NCBI RefSeq assembly: GCF_008801605.1
Contig: NZ_VZPJ01000006.1
Location: 124,001-188,000 of the forward strand
From: Pseudomonas brassicacearum subsp. brassicacearum
GTDB lineage: Bacteria > Pseudomonadota > Gammaproteobacteria > Pseudomonadales > Pseudomonadaceae
Direction: 5' to 3'
DNA: 64,000 nt
A program made the position numbers and the translations under genes. The notes beneath the pieces are model-generated. The model was given only the letters and a program-made list of their open reading frames with translations. It was not told where the DNA came from and did not search any database. Below are positions 1-9,703 of this stretch, piece after piece (within the stretch, counting starts at the first letter, position 1; every line of letters begins with the position of its first letter).

Positions 1-62
1 CTGAAGTCGGTCACTCTGCTACCATGTCGCGCAATCGCCCCCAGCCGTGACGACGTCCGCCA

Positions 63-1196
63 ATGCCTCATGCTTCCCGCCCCACTCCCCAGCCTGAATT
101 GACCGCCCTGTTCGCAACGGTGCGTCAGCATTTTCACGACGTGATCGTGCCGATGTGGCAAGGCCCGGGCTGGAATGCCGAACTGGCGTTGCCCTATGAA
201 TCCCTGGATGCAGAACATGTGCCGCTGCCACCCCAGCGTTACCGCGCCATGGCCTGTGCGCGGCAGTTGTATGTGTTCGCCAGCCTGATCGGCGAAGTGC
301 CCCAGGCCGAGGAGCGAGCCAGTGCACTGTTCCGCTCGCTGCAGCGTCATTTCCACGATGCCGAACACGGCGGCTGGTTCTACAGCATCGACCCGCAAGG
401 CGCGCCGCTGGACACCGGCAAAGACCTCTACACCCACGCCTTTATCCTGTTCGCCTGCGCCCATTACTGGGGCAAGGTCCGCGAACCGCTGGTGGAGTCA
501 GTGCTCAACGCGAGCCTGGAGGTCATTGCCCAGCGCTTTGCCAGCGCAGACGGGCTCTACGAAGCCAGCCTCAAGCGCGACTGGTCGACGACCGGATCCG
601 GCCCGTTGCAAAACCCCTTGATGCACCTGGCCGAAGCGTTCCTCGCCACCCTGTCGGTTCGCGAAGACGCCAACGTCCGCCAGGCGTTGCTGAGCCTTTG
701 CGACGGGATGTCCAAGCAGTTCATCGAGCCGCAGCAACGCGTGATGATGGAGAAGCCGCTCAAGGCTGTGGATAACTGGTTCGAACCGGGACACCAGTTC
801 GAATGGTATTACTTGCTGGCCTCATCGCCCCTGTTGCGCAACGGCAAGTTGCACACAGCCCTGGAGCACAGCTTCGGCCATACCGAACAGCGCGGCGTAG
901 CCCCGGACTCCGGCGCTGTGTGTGCAATGCTGGCCTTGGGGTCCCAGGCAGGCCCACGCGATGCCACCCAACGCATCTGGGCCCAGGCGGAATACTTGCG
1001 GGCACTCACCTTGCGCCCGGGCAGCCAAGGATTGCTGCTGCGTCAATTGCAGGCGCTGCAGCAGCATTTCCTGCATGCCAAGGGCTGGAACGAATGCCTG
1101 GACGCCGACGGCATCGTCAGCCGCCGGGACATGCCGTCCACCACGCCGTATCACCTGCTGACCTGCTATCGCGGGCTAGCCGATTATCTAGGCTGA
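63..1196 (+). CDS. AGE-family epimerase/isomerase
   Basis: 377-residue protein of the N-acylglucosamine 2-epimerase / mannose isomerase superfamily, an (alpha/alpha)6-barrel fold acting on sugars in the cytoplasm. The sequence shows GGWFYSID at 103-110, LYTHAFILFA at 122-131, HLAEAF at 188-193 and EPGHQFEW at 241-248. The last two carry the His residues used in this family for ring opening and proton transfer. Length is close to the usual 370-420. The start at 63 is the first ATG near the window edge, and its ribosome binding site is weak. The exact substrate (mannose/fructose, GlcNAc/ManNAc, cellobiose) cannot be read from sequence. The gene stands alone, ending 118 bp before the oppositely oriented SDR gene, with a REP doublet between them. 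Confidence 0.88.
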   Translation: MPHASRPTPQPELTALFATVRQHFHDVIVPMWQGPGWNAELALPYESLDAEHVPLPPQRYRAMACARQLYVFASLIGEVPQAEERASALFRSLQRHFHDAEHGGWFYSIDPQGAPLDTGKDLYTHAFILFACAHYWGKVREPLVESVLNASLEVIAQRFASADGLYEASLKRDWSTTGSGPLQNPLMHLAEAFLATLSVREDANVRQALLSLCDGMSKQFIEPQQRVMMEKPLKAVDNWFEPGHQFEWYYLLASSPLLRNGKLHTALEHSFGHTEQRGVAPDSGAVCAMLALGSQAGPRDATQRIWAQAEYLRALTLRPGSQGLLLRQLQALQQHFLHAKGWNECLDADGIVSRRDMPSTTPYHLLTCYRGLADYLG

Positions 1197-1210
1197 TTGG
1201 CAAACCGCTA

Positions 1211-1298
1211 TCGCGGGCAAGCCTTGCTCCCACAGGGATTTGAGCAGCCCTGCTCTCAGAGATGAATCAAACCTGTGGGAGCAAGGCTTGCCCGCGAT
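1211..1298. repeat. REP doublet (REPIN)
   Basis: Two inverted REP units at about 1211-1236 and 1272-1298 carry the core TGTGGGAGCAAGGCTTGCCC in opposite orientation. They lie between the convergent epimerase and SDR genes. The unit belongs to the 'CAAGGCTTGCCC' sequence class of this window. Confidence 0.9.
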
Positions 1299-1314
1299 GA
1301 ACGATAACGCGCTC

Positions 1315-2079
1315 TTATGTTTTGTTGCGTTCAATGGCAAACCCGGCCCAGGTCTGGCTCACCGGCATCAGCTCCAGGCTGTTGATGTTGATGTGCGCTG
1401 GCGCATTGAGCACCCAGAAAATCGTATCGGCGATGTCCTGTGGCTGGATCGGCTCGGCGCCGGCGTAGGTCGCGTTGTAGCGCTCCTGGTCGCCACCGAA
1501 GCGCACCAGGGAGAACTCGCTCTCGCACAGGCCCGGCTCAATATTGCTCACCCGCACGCCCGTGCCTTGCAGGTCGCAACGCAGGTTCAGGGAGAACTGT
1601 TTGACGAACGCCTTGCTCGCGCCATACACGTGGCTGCCCGGGTACGGGTAGTTGCCGGCGATGGAGCCCAGGTTGACGATCCCGGCCCCACGGCCGTGGG
1701 CGATCAGGCGCGGCAACAGCAGGCGAGTGCTGTAGATCAGCCCTTTTACATTGGTGTCGACCATGGTGTCCCAGTCATCGAGGTCGCACTTGGGTGCCGG
1801 GTCGACGCCCAGGGCCAGGCCGGCGTTGTTGATCAGCCCGCGCAATTTGGCGAAGGATGGCGGCAGGTTGGCGATTGCCTCTTCCATGGCCTTGCGATCA
1901 CGCACGTCCAAAACCAAGCCATGGACTTCAGTCTGCTTCGACAGCTCGGCACAGAGGGCATTGAGGCGTTCTTCACGACGACCGGTCAGCACCAGTTTCC
2001 AACCGGCCTCGGCAAAACGACGGGCACAGGCTTCACCAAAACCGGACGTCGCGCCGGTAATAAACAGGGTGTCAGACAT
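1315..2079 (-). CDS. SDR-family NAD(P)-dependent oxidoreductase (YdfG-like)
   Basis: 254-residue classical short-chain dehydrogenase. It has the cofactor motif TGATSGFG at 8-15, NNAG at 84-87 and the catalytic set Ser139, Tyr152 and Lys156 (YGASK). The sequence resembles the YdfG group, which oxidises 3-hydroxy acids such as serine, allo-threonine or 3-hydroxypropionate with NADP. Substrate assignment is inference from family resemblance. The start is well supported by AAGGAG seven bases before the ATG. It is monocistronic, with a REP doublet downstream and a long gene-free region upstream. Confidence 0.88.
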   Translation of the reverse strand: MSDTLFITGATSGFGEACARRFAEAGWKLVLTGRREERLNALCAELSKQTEVHGLVLDVRDRKAMEEAIANLPPSFAKLRGLINNAGLALGVDPAPKCDLDDWDTMVDTNVKGLIYSTRLLLPRLIAHGRGAGIVNLGSIAGNYPYPGSHVYGASKAFVKQFSLNLRCDLQGTGVRVSNIEPGLCESEFSLVRFGGDQERYNATYAGAEPIQPQDIADTIFWVLNAPAHININSLELMPVSQTWAGFAIERNKT

Positions 2080-2877
2080 CGTGTTCTCCTTGTTTGAACT
2101 TCAACAGCCATTGAATGGAAATCGGCCCACAGCATGCCCGCCCTGGCACGGTAGGAGCAAGACTTGCACACGGCTTTTGCCCCACGACTGCTCATAAAAC
2201 AACCAATCAACGCCAGGCCTTGCCAAACAAGGGCCGCAGCCGGTTGCCCGCACCTTATCCACAGGCACGTCCACAGTAATCGGGGGCAAGTGCAAAACCT
2301 GCAAGCCGCTGTGCATAAGGCTTTGCGGGGTATTTGGAAAATTTTTTCGCTTGACCCTGCAAGTGAGGTTGTGCAGCGCAAGTTATCTGCTATAAGCCAA
2401 CGCGAGATGGGCGATGGCTCCAAGCCAGTAACGACGGTGCTCAGCGCGGTCTTTCCAGAGTTTAATCACAGACTTATCCACAGGCTTGCCCACCGATTTT
2501 CGAGTCCATTGCGGCGCTCATAAAAGTGTTGACAACCGTCACTCCCGCTTGAGCAAAAACGCCTGATCAAAAAACAACCACAGCCCTGGAAGCCACGTAT
2601 TCAAAGGCTCGCAGCCAGCTACTCCCACGTTACCCACAGCCAGCTCCACAGCAAACGGGGACAAGTCAAAACCGTGACAAAACAACTGTTTGCGGCGACT
2701 TTATGTCGCGGTTTCGCAAGGGTTCAGGATTGTTGTCCACAATTGCAAAAACGCATAAAAACCCTGTGGGAGCGAGCTTGCTCGCGATGGCTGTCTGTCA
2801 GTGCCATGGAGAGTGGCTGACACGCCGCTATCGCGAGCAAGCTCGCTCCCACAGGGGTTGGTGGTGTTCTGGGGATA
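2080..2877. other. Long gene-free region with DnaA-box-like sequences
   Basis: About 800 bp with no convincing gene. Open frames here lack a ribosome binding site and domain-like composition. It contains exact TTATCCACA at 2255-2263 and 2474-2482, TTATGCACA on the minus strand at 2310-2318, and one-mismatch versions TTACCCACA (2630-2638) and TTGTCCACA (2733-2741). A possible weak sigma-70 promoter (TTGTGC at 2369, TATAAG at 2391) reads rightward into nothing recognisable. The right end holds a REP doublet. Function is unknown; the boxes suggest DnaA binding. Confidence 0.5.
2763..2857. repeat. REP doublet (REPIN)
   Basis: Inverted units at 2763-2789 and 2828-2857 share the core TGTGGGAGCGAGCTTGCTCG and read in opposite directions. 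They lie just beyond the liv operon terminator. The unit belongs to the 'CGAGCTTGCTCG' class. Confidence 0.92.
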
Positions 2878-2905
2878 TAAAAAAACCGGCGATCACTCGC
2901 CGGTT
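2878..2905 (-). terminator. Rho-independent terminator of the liv operon
   Basis: A perfect 9-bp stem (AACCGGCGA at 2884-2892 with TCGCCGGTT at 2897-2905) and a TCAC loop. On the minus strand it is followed by a run of T (the A run at 2879-2885). It lies 21 bp past the livF stop codon. Confidence 0.9.
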
Positions 2906-2926
2906 ATTTTCATTGCAACAACCGCC

Positions 2927-3643
2927 TCAATGCCCGCCCAGGTACGCGTTGCGCACTTCCTCGTTGGCGAGCAGCTCCTTGCCCGTGCCGGTCAGGCGGA
3001 TTTCGCCGTTGACCATCACATAGGCCCGGTCCGACAGCTTGAGGGCATGGTTGGCGTTCTGCTCCACCAGGAAGATGGTCATCCCGGTGGACGCCAGCTC
3101 ACGCAGGGTGGCGAAGATCTGCTTCACCACGATTGGCGCCAGCCCCAGGCTCGGCTCATCGAGCAGCAACAACTTTGGCCGGCTCATCAATGCCCGGGCA
3201 ATGGCGAGCATCTGCTGCTCGCCGCCGGACATGGTCATGGCCCGCTGGTTGCGGCGCTCCTTGAGCCGTGGAAACAGCTCGAACATGCGCTGCATGTCTT
3301 CACTGGCATGCTTGTCACCGATGGGGATGGTGCCCATCAGCAGGTTTTCCTCGACGGTCATGTCCGGGAATACCCGCCGCCCTTCCGGCGACTGCGCGAT
3401 GCCATGGGAGGCGATGTAATGGGACGACTTGTGGGTGATGTCCACACCCTGGTAGATGATCTGCCCGCCTGCTGCACGCGGCTGGCCGAAGATCGACATG
3501 AGCAACGTGGACTTGCCGGCACCGTTGGAGCCGATCAGGCTCACGGTTTCACCTTCGCCAATGTGCATCGAGACTTTTTTCAGGGCCTGGATCGGCCCGT
3601 AGAACACGTCCAGCTCCTTGAGCTCGAGGATAGGTCCACTCAT
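2927..3643 (-). CDS. livF: Branched-chain amino acid ABC transporter ATP-binding protein LivF
   Basis: 238-residue ABC ATPase. It has Walker A GSNGAGKST at 38-46, signature MSGGEQQ at 138-144 and Walker B LLLLDEP at 158-164. With LivG it powers uptake of leucine, isoleucine and valine through LivHM at the inner membrane. It is the last gene of the operon. Its ATG overlaps the livG stop by four bases (ATGA), which implies translational coupling. The length is typical for LivF, and the lack of the longer LivG insertion separates the two ATPases. Confidence 0.96.
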   Translation of the reverse strand: MSGPILELKELDVFYGPIQALKKVSMHIGEGETVSLIGSNGAGKSTLLMSIFGQPRAAGGQIIYQGVDITHKSSHYIASHGIAQSPEGRRVFPDMTVEENLLMGTIPIGDKHASEDMQRMFELFPRLKERRNQRAMTMSGGEQQMLAIARALMSRPKLLLLDEPSLGLAPIVVKQIFATLRELASTGMTIFLVEQNANHALKLSDRAYVMVNGEIRLTGTGKELLANEEVRNAYLGGH

Positions 3644-4512
3644 ACCAGTTCCTCTTCATCGGCACCCAGGTAGGCCGCGATCACCTTCGGATCGTTGCGA
3701 ATCGCCTCCGGACCGCCCTCGGCGATCACGTTGCCGTGGTCCAGCACCACGATGTGGTCGGAAATGCTCATTACCATGCCCATGTCGTGTTCGATCAGCA
3801 CCACGGTCAGATCATGCTCGTCGCGCAGCAGCCGGATCATCGCGCTCAGCGCTTCGGTTTCCTGAGGGTTGAGGCCGGCGGCCGGTTCGTCGAGGCAGAT
3901 GATCTGCGGGCGGGTACACATGGCCCGGGCGATCTCCAGACGCCGTTGCTGACCGTAGGAAAGCTCGCCCGCCAGGCGGTTGGCGCAATCCACCAGGTCC
4001 ACCACTTCCAGCCAGTAGAAGGCATGGTCCAGGGCGTCGCTTTCGGCCTTGCGGTAGCCCTTGGTGTTGAGGATACCCGCCACCATGCTGCGGTTGACCC
4101 ACATGTGCTGGGCCACCAACAGGTTTTCCAGCACCGACATTTCCTTGAACAGGCGAATGTTCTGGAAGGTGCGCGCCAGGCCGGCGCGGTTCACCAGGTG
4201 GGTGCCGCCAAACATCTTGTAGTACAGCCGGCTGGCGAAGGACTTCGGCGACACGAAATCAGTCGGGCGAAACGCCTCGCCCAACAGCTTGATGACGTTG
4301 GTTTGCTCGCCACGCACGTTGAGTTCGATCTTCCCGCCCGTGGCCTTGTAGAAACCGGTCAGGCAGTTGAACACCGTGGTCTTGCCCGCACCATTGGGGC
4401 CGATCAGGGCAAAGATCGAGTTGCGTTTGACTTGCAGGCTGACGTCGCTGAGGGCCCTGATGCCACCGAACTGCATCATCAGGTTTTCAACTTTGAGTAC
4501 GACTTCGCTCAT
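3640..4512 (-). CDS. livG: Branched-chain amino acid ABC transporter ATP-binding protein LivG
   Basis: 290-residue ABC ATPase with Walker A GPNGAGKTT at 38-46, a LSYGQQRRLEIARA signature and Walker B IICLDEP. The insertion between Walker A and the signature, which mentions loading of the inner-membrane pair, makes it longer than LivF and is typical of LivG. It forms the ATPase pair with LivF. It overlaps livM upstream and livF downstream by four bases each, so the three genes are tightly coupled. Confidence 0.96.
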   Translation of the reverse strand: MSEVVLKVENLMMQFGGIRALSDVSLQVKRNSIFALIGPNGAGKTTVFNCLTGFYKATGGKIELNVRGEQTNVIKLLGEAFRPTDFVSPKSFASRLYYKMFGGTHLVNRAGLARTFQNIRLFKEMSVLENLLVAQHMWVNRSMVAGILNTKGYRKAESDALDHAFYWLEVVDLVDCANRLAGELSYGQQRRLEIARAMCTRPQIICLDEPAAGLNPQETEALSAMIRLLRDEHDLTVVLIEHDMGMVMSISDHIVVLDHGNVIAEGGPEAIRNDPKVIAAYLGADEEELV

Positions 4513-5789
4513 GGCGCTACCCCCTTGCGCGGCGTCACCCCGGTACGGCTGATACGGATCAGGCCGCGCGGACGCCAGATCATCATCAACACCATCAATA
4601 CGCCGAACAGCAGCACCCGGTATTCGGAGAAACTGCGCAGCAGCTCCGGCGCCACAGTGAGTACGAAGGCGGCAATCACCACGCCGACCGTCGAGCCCAT
4701 GCCGCCCAGCACCACGATGGCCAGGATCAGCGCCGACTCGAAGAAGGTGAACGAAGACGGGTTGACGAAGCCCTGGTAACTGGCAAAGAACACCCCTGCC
4801 AGGCCCGCCGTGGAGGCGCCAATGGTGAAGGCCGAGAGCTTGACCAGCACATGGTTCAGGCCCATGGAGCGGCAGGCGATTTCATCCTCGCGCAGGGCTT
4901 CCCAGGCACGCCCGACTGGCATGCGGGTCAGGCGATGCTTGATATAGAGCACCAGCAGTACCGTGATGAACAGCACGATGTAGATGAACAGGAATTTGAT
5001 ATTGGGGTTGTAGTCGATGCCGAAGAACTCATGGAACGGCACCCCACCATCCTTGGCCCTTCGACCAAACTCCAGGCCGAAAAAGGTTGGCGACGGCACG
5101 GGCATGCCATTCGGCCCGCCGGTGAACGACAGCCAGTTGTTGAGTATCAGGCGAATGATCTCGCCAAAACCCAGGGTCACGATGGCCAGGTAGTCACCGT
5201 GCATTCGCAACACCGGGAAGCCCAATATGCACCCCGCCATCGCCGCCGCGATGGCCGCCAGTGGCAGTACCGTCCAGAACCCCAGCCCCAGGTATTGATA
5301 GCCCAGCGCCAGGCCATAGGCACCGATGGCGTAGAACGCCACGTAACCCAGGTCGAGCAGCCCCGCCAGGCCGACAACGATGTTCAGGCCCAGGCCCAAC
5401 AGCACATAGATCAGCCCGAGGATGACCACAGTGAGTACGTATTTGTTGGCGAAGAACGGAAACACGATGGCAATCACGATCAACGCCGGGATGACCCAGC
5501 GCAGGCGCGACTTGTAGTCCGGTGGCAGCACATGCACGCCGGAGCCGGTACTCTCGAAACCCTGGAGAATCTTCAGTCCCTTGGGAGTTTGCAGGAACAG
5601 GCTCAAGGCAAAGCGCCCGATCATCACGATCGCCACCAGCCAGCCGACGCGGGCCGGTTGCAGGTTGAAGCTGTAGCCGTCGAGCACCACGCCGACGATC
5701 GGCCCGAACACGATCAGCGAGATCAGGCCGGCCAGGATCGCGTCGATGACGCTCTTTTTGATATCAATCGATTTATTGGCAGCAGACAT
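4509..5789 (-). CDS. livM: High-affinity branched-chain amino acid ABC permease LivM
   Basis: 426-residue inner-membrane permease. It begins with an amphipathic segment and a transmembrane helix near residues 16-37, then a second block of about eight further helices. It has the LivM family signature around GLNIVVGLAGLLDLGYVAF and ALREDEIACRSMGLN. With LivH it forms the translocation channel for Leu/Ile/Val. Two bases separate it from livH, and it overlaps livG by four. Confidence 0.95.
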   Translation of the reverse strand: MSAANKSIDIKKSVIDAILAGLISLIVFGPIVGVVLDGYSFNLQPARVGWLVAIVMIGRFALSLFLQTPKGLKILQGFESTGSGVHVLPPDYKSRLRWVIPALIVIAIVFPFFANKYVLTVVILGLIYVLLGLGLNIVVGLAGLLDLGYVAFYAIGAYGLALGYQYLGLGFWTVLPLAAIAAAMAGCILGFPVLRMHGDYLAIVTLGFGEIIRLILNNWLSFTGGPNGMPVPSPTFFGLEFGRRAKDGGVPFHEFFGIDYNPNIKFLFIYIVLFITVLLVLYIKHRLTRMPVGRAWEALREDEIACRSMGLNHVLVKLSAFTIGASTAGLAGVFFASYQGFVNPSSFTFFESALILAIVVLGGMGSTVGVVIAAFVLTVAPELLRSFSEYRVLLFGVLMVLMMIWRPRGLIRISRTGVTPRKGVAP

Positions 5790-5791
5790 AC

Positions 5792-6706
<915 letters not shown>

Positions 6707-6726
6707 AACGCAATCTCACGCAGTGA

Positions 6727-6755
6727 GAACCTGCACACCCTGGGGTGTGCGGTTC
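6727..6755 (-). promoter_or_regulatory. Intercistronic hairpin between livK and livH
   Basis: A near-perfect inverted repeat (arms 6727-6740 and 6743-6755, one bulged T) lies 20 bp before livH. There is no T run after it on the minus strand, so it is more likely an RNA-stabilising or partial-termination structure than a full terminator. It could account for higher livK than livHMGF expression, as in other Liv systems. Confidence 0.6.
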
Positions 6756-6869
6756 TTCTAAGGAAAATACAGATTTACGTCGGAGCAATGTCAGCCACGA
6801 CCGACGCGCGGCCCTTGTAAACCGGGGCGTGCCCGGTTCCAAAGAAGGCGTGGACGGTCGCTTCGGCCC

Positions 6870-8006
6870 TTACTTCTGTTTTTCCAGCTGGTGATACTTG
6901 CCGTCCTTGTCCCACTGGTAAACCACGTAGTCGGAGACTTTCAAGTCGCCCTTGGTGTCCCATTCCTTCTTGCCCATCACGGTCTGGACCGAGTTGGCCT
7001 TGAGCCACTTGGCCGCGTCTTCGCCCTTATTGGACTTGGCGCCATTGAAGCCGGCGGCCAGGGCCTGGACCGAAGCGTAGGCGTACAGGGTGTAGCCTTC
7101 AGGCTCGGTGCCGTTCTTGCGGAACTCTTCAACCACGGCCTTGCTGTCTGGCAGCAGGCGCGGGTCGGCACCAAAGGTCATGTACACGCCATCGACGTAT
7201 TGCGCGCCGCCGGCGGTGGTGACCAGTTCGTCGGTGACGATGCCATCGTCAGACATGAACTTCACGTCCTTGAGGCCTTGCTCGCGCAACTGGCGAACCA
7301 GCGGGCCGGCTTCCGGGTGCAGGCCACCGAAGTAGACCACGTCGGCACCCGCCGCACGGATCTTGGTCACCACGGCGCTGAAGTCTTTCTCGCCGCGGGT
7401 CAGGCCTTCGTACAGCACCTCCTTCACGCCACGCTTGGCCAGTTGTGCCTTGGTGGCATCCGCCAGGCCTTGGCCGTAGGTGTCCTTGTCGTGCAGCACG
7501 GCCACTTTCTTGCCCTTGAGCACGTCGACGATGTAGTCGCCCGCCACGATGCCCTGCTGGTCGTCACGACCGCACATGCGGAACATGGCGTTCAGGCCGC
7601 GCTCGGTGACTGCAGGGTTGGTGGAGCCCGGGGTAATGGCGATGATGCCGGCTTCGTCGTAGACCTCCGAGGCCGGGATGGTGTTGGACGAGCAGAAGTG
7701 CCCGACCACGCCGATCACCTTGTCCTGGTCAACCAGGCGGTTGGCCACGGCCACGGCCTGCTTGGGTTCGCAGGCGTCGTCGCCAGCGACCAGTACGATC
7801 TTCTCACCGTTGACGCCACCTGCCTTGTTGATGGCATCGGCTGCCGCCTGGGCACCCTTCATGTACTGCTCGCCAAATGCAGCATTGGCGCCGGTCATCG
7901 GCCCCGCCACACCAAATTTCACATCAGCTTGAGCAAACGCAGAAACACCCAACGCAGTTGCCACTGCGAGGGCCAGGAAACCTTTCTTGTAAAACGTCTG
8001 GGACAT
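6870..8006 (-). CDS. livK: Branched-chain amino acid periplasmic binding protein (LivK/BraC)
   Basis: 378-residue periplasmic leucine/isoleucine/valine-binding protein. The chosen ATG at 8006 gives a clean signal peptide (KKGFLALAVATALGVSAFAQA, cleavage about residue 25-27) and has GGAG nine bases upstream. A longer GTG start at 8039 is possible but has no better ribosome site. The mature part begins DVKFGVAGPMTG, as in BraC/LivJ proteins. It delivers ligand to LivHM-GF, encoded downstream. Transcription is likely from a sigma-54 promoter at 8068-8083. Confidence 0.94.
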   Translation of the reverse strand: MSQTFYKKGFLALAVATALGVSAFAQADVKFGVAGPMTGANAAFGEQYMKGAQAAADAINKAGGVNGEKIVLVAGDDACEPKQAVAVANRLVDQDKVIGVVGHFCSSNTIPASEVYDEAGIIAITPGSTNPAVTERGLNAMFRMCGRDDQQGIVAGDYIVDVLKGKKVAVLHDKDTYGQGLADATKAQLAKRGVKEVLYEGLTRGEKDFSAVVTKIRAAGADVVYFGGLHPEAGPLVRQLREQGLKDVKFMSDDGIVTDELVTTAGGAQYVDGVYMTFGADPRLLPDSKAVVEEFRKNGTEPEGYTLYAYASVQALAAGFNGAKSNKGEDAAKWLKANSVQTVMGKKEWDTKGDLKVSDYVVYQWDKDGKYHQLEKQK

Positions 8007-8067
8007 GAGGTGGTGCTCCAAGGTTTTTTTAGTTGGCACTGCGACTTCATTTCACTGAAAAGCTCAG

Positions 8068-8083
8068 AGCAAGGGCCGTGCCA
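8068..8083 (-). promoter_or_regulatory. Sigma-54 (RpoN) promoter of livK
   Basis: The minus strand reads TGGCACGGCCCTTGCT, an exact match to the TGGCACG-N4-TTGCW consensus. GG lies at 8082-8081 and GC at 8070-8069. The predicted transcript start near 8057 leaves a leader of about 50 nt before the livK ATG. Confidence 0.85.
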
Positions 8084-8155
8084 TCGGTTTTTTATTCTGA
8101 AAAAAGTCGCTGCTTTATTGTTATTTCGACTGTTTCGAGCCCTTTTTCATAGGGC

Positions 8156-8255
8156 GTGCAACCGTCTAAACCGCACGAGGTGCAACCTTTTATTTAAATG
8201 GGTGAAACCCTCCGTGAGCCATCATTGCAACCATCGCACGAAACGGCGTGCAACC
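8156..8255 (-). promoter_or_regulatory. Array of GTGCAACC repeats upstream of the sigma-54 promoter
   Basis: Direct repeats GTGCAACC occur at 8156-8163, 8180-8187 and 8248-8255, with TTGCAACC at 8225-8232. Spacings of 24, 45 and 23 bp put them on about the same face of the helix. They lie roughly 100-200 bp upstream of the predicted start, where activators of sigma-54 bind. The cognate activator is not known to me. Confidence 0.55.
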
Positions 8256-8375
8256 ACTGTGTAACAACCCACGTCACCGAACTGCACACTGTCGGTGCGC
8301 GATTGCTACAACCCGCACCATAACAGGCTAGACGCTACGCCGGAAAACGCGGCTTCCAGCAACAATTTTCAACAC
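8256..8375. other. Gene-free region between livK control region and amaA
   Basis: No gene is seen. Together with the promoter and repeat array it makes up the 369-bp gap between livK and the amaA stop codon. Two further partial repeat copies (ACAACCC near 8264 and 8306) may extend the array. I see no clear terminator for amaA. Confidence 0.4.
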
Positions 8376-9659
8376 TCAAATGACGATCCGCAGGCACTGG
8401 CCCGCGTGATACAGGGAAAAGCCCGCCTCATACAGGCAACTGCGCAATCCCACCCCGGCCAATGGCTGCATGGGTGCGAACGGGATCGGCAGGGCCTGGG
8501 CATTACCGTGACACAGGTAATCGGCGAACGCCTTGCCGACCACCGTGCCGGTGGTCACGCCCCGACCGTTGTAGCCGGTAACGGCCACCAGCCCGGGAGC
8601 GGGCTCGAACAGACGCATCAGGTGATCGGGGGTGAAGGCAATGCAACCGGTCCAGGTGCACTCCCACTCCACCGACTTGAGGTAAGGAAAGTAATGCTGC
8701 TGCACCCGGTCGGCCCAGGCCTTGAGGAACCAGGTCGGCTTGCGGTTGCCGTTGCCCAGGCTGCCCAGCAGCAAACGGCCGTCCTTGTCCCGGCGGATGC
8801 TGCTCAACACCTGGCGGGTATCCCACGAGCCCTGCCCGCCCGGCAGAATGCGTCGGGCGGCCTCGTCGGTCAGCGGGACCGAGGCGACCTGATAGTAATA
8901 ACCGGGGAAGAAATTGCGCCGCAGTTCGGTCCAGTCGCCCTCGGTATAGGCGTTGGAGGCGATCACCACCTGCTCGGCCAGCACCGAACCCTGGGCAGTC
9001 TGCACCGACCAGCGCTGGCCTTGGCGTTCCAGGCGCGTCACCGGCGAGTGGTCGAACAATTGGCCGCCAAGGTCCGTGGCCGCCTTGGCCAACCCGCTGG
9101 TGTAGGCCATCGGGTTGAGCGTGCCGGCGCGGCGGTCGAGCAGTGCCGCGGCGATTTTCGACGTGCCGGTGGCATCGACACAGGCCTGGCCGGTGAGCAA
9201 TTCCACCGGCGCACCACGGCGCTTCCATTGCTCTTCGCGACTGCGCAGGTCGGCCTCGCCCCGGGCGTTATGAGCCATGTGCAGGGTGCCTTCGCGGCGC
9301 AGTTGGCAATCGATGTTGTATTTATCGATGAGGCTGAACACCAGGGCCGGCGCCGCCCCCAGCATGCGATTGAGCTGGCTGCCCACCGCCTCGCCGAACC
9401 CGGCCTCGATGTCATCCGGCGGGATCCACAGGCCGGCGTTGACTAACCCGACGTTACGCCCCGATCCGCCGTGCCCGGCCCGATGAGCTTCCAGCACAAC
9501 CACGCGTTTGCCTTGCTCGAGCAAATGCACCGCCGCCGACAGCCCGGTAAAACCCGCGCCGATCACACAGACGTCAGCCGTGACTTCGCCGGTGAGCGCG
9601 CTGTTTTCAGGCCTTTGCGGCGTCAGTTTTTCCCACAGACATTCTTCGCGTAACGGCAT
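8376..9659 (-). CDS. amaA: FAD-dependent L-pipecolate oxidase AmaA
   Basis: 427-residue flavoprotein of the D-amino-acid oxidase family. The dinucleotide motif VIGAGFTGLSAAVHLLEQG lies near residues 32-50, and there is a C-terminal GYNGRGVTTGTVVGKAFADY FAD-contact segment. The start at 9659 (MPLREECLWEKL) is preferred because an upstream in-frame ATG would add a poorly conserved leader. Next to an aldehyde dehydrogenase and a LysR gene it matches the amaA-amaB arrangement of P. putida, where AmaA oxidises L-pipecolate to piperideine-6-carboxylate in D-lysine breakdown. The related gamma-glutamylputrescine oxidases are the main alternative; context favours AmaA. Confidence 0.82.
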   Translation of the reverse strand: MPLREECLWEKLTPQRPENSALTGEVTADVCVIGAGFTGLSAAVHLLEQGKRVVVLEAHRAGHGGSGRNVGLVNAGLWIPPDDIEAGFGEAVGSQLNRMLGAAPALVFSLIDKYNIDCQLRREGTLHMAHNARGEADLRSREEQWKRRGAPVELLTGQACVDATGTSKIAAALLDRRAGTLNPMAYTSGLAKAATDLGGQLFDHSPVTRLERQGQRWSVQTAQGSVLAEQVVIASNAYTEGDWTELRRNFFPGYYYQVASVPLTDEAARRILPGGQGSWDTRQVLSSIRRDKDGRLLLGSLGNGNRKPTWFLKAWADRVQQHYFPYLKSVEWECTWTGCIAFTPDHLMRLFEPAPGLVAVTGYNGRGVTTGTVVGKAFADYLCHGNAQALPIPFAPMQPLAGVGLRSCLYEAGFSLYHAGQCLRIVI

Positions 9660-9703
9660 TGCCAGACTCCGAAAAAGAAACCTAACCACTACACACAAAT
9701 TCA

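Noticed and set aside
2164..2523. 119-codon frame in the long gene-free region
   Set aside because: It is rich in His, Arg and Pro with no ribosome site or recognisable pattern, and runs through the DnaA-box sequences. Judged noncoding.
8156..8255. NtrC binding sites before livK
   Set aside because: The repeats GTGCAACC are direct and do not match the NtrC palindrome GCACCA-N5-TGGTGC well, so the activator is left unnamed.
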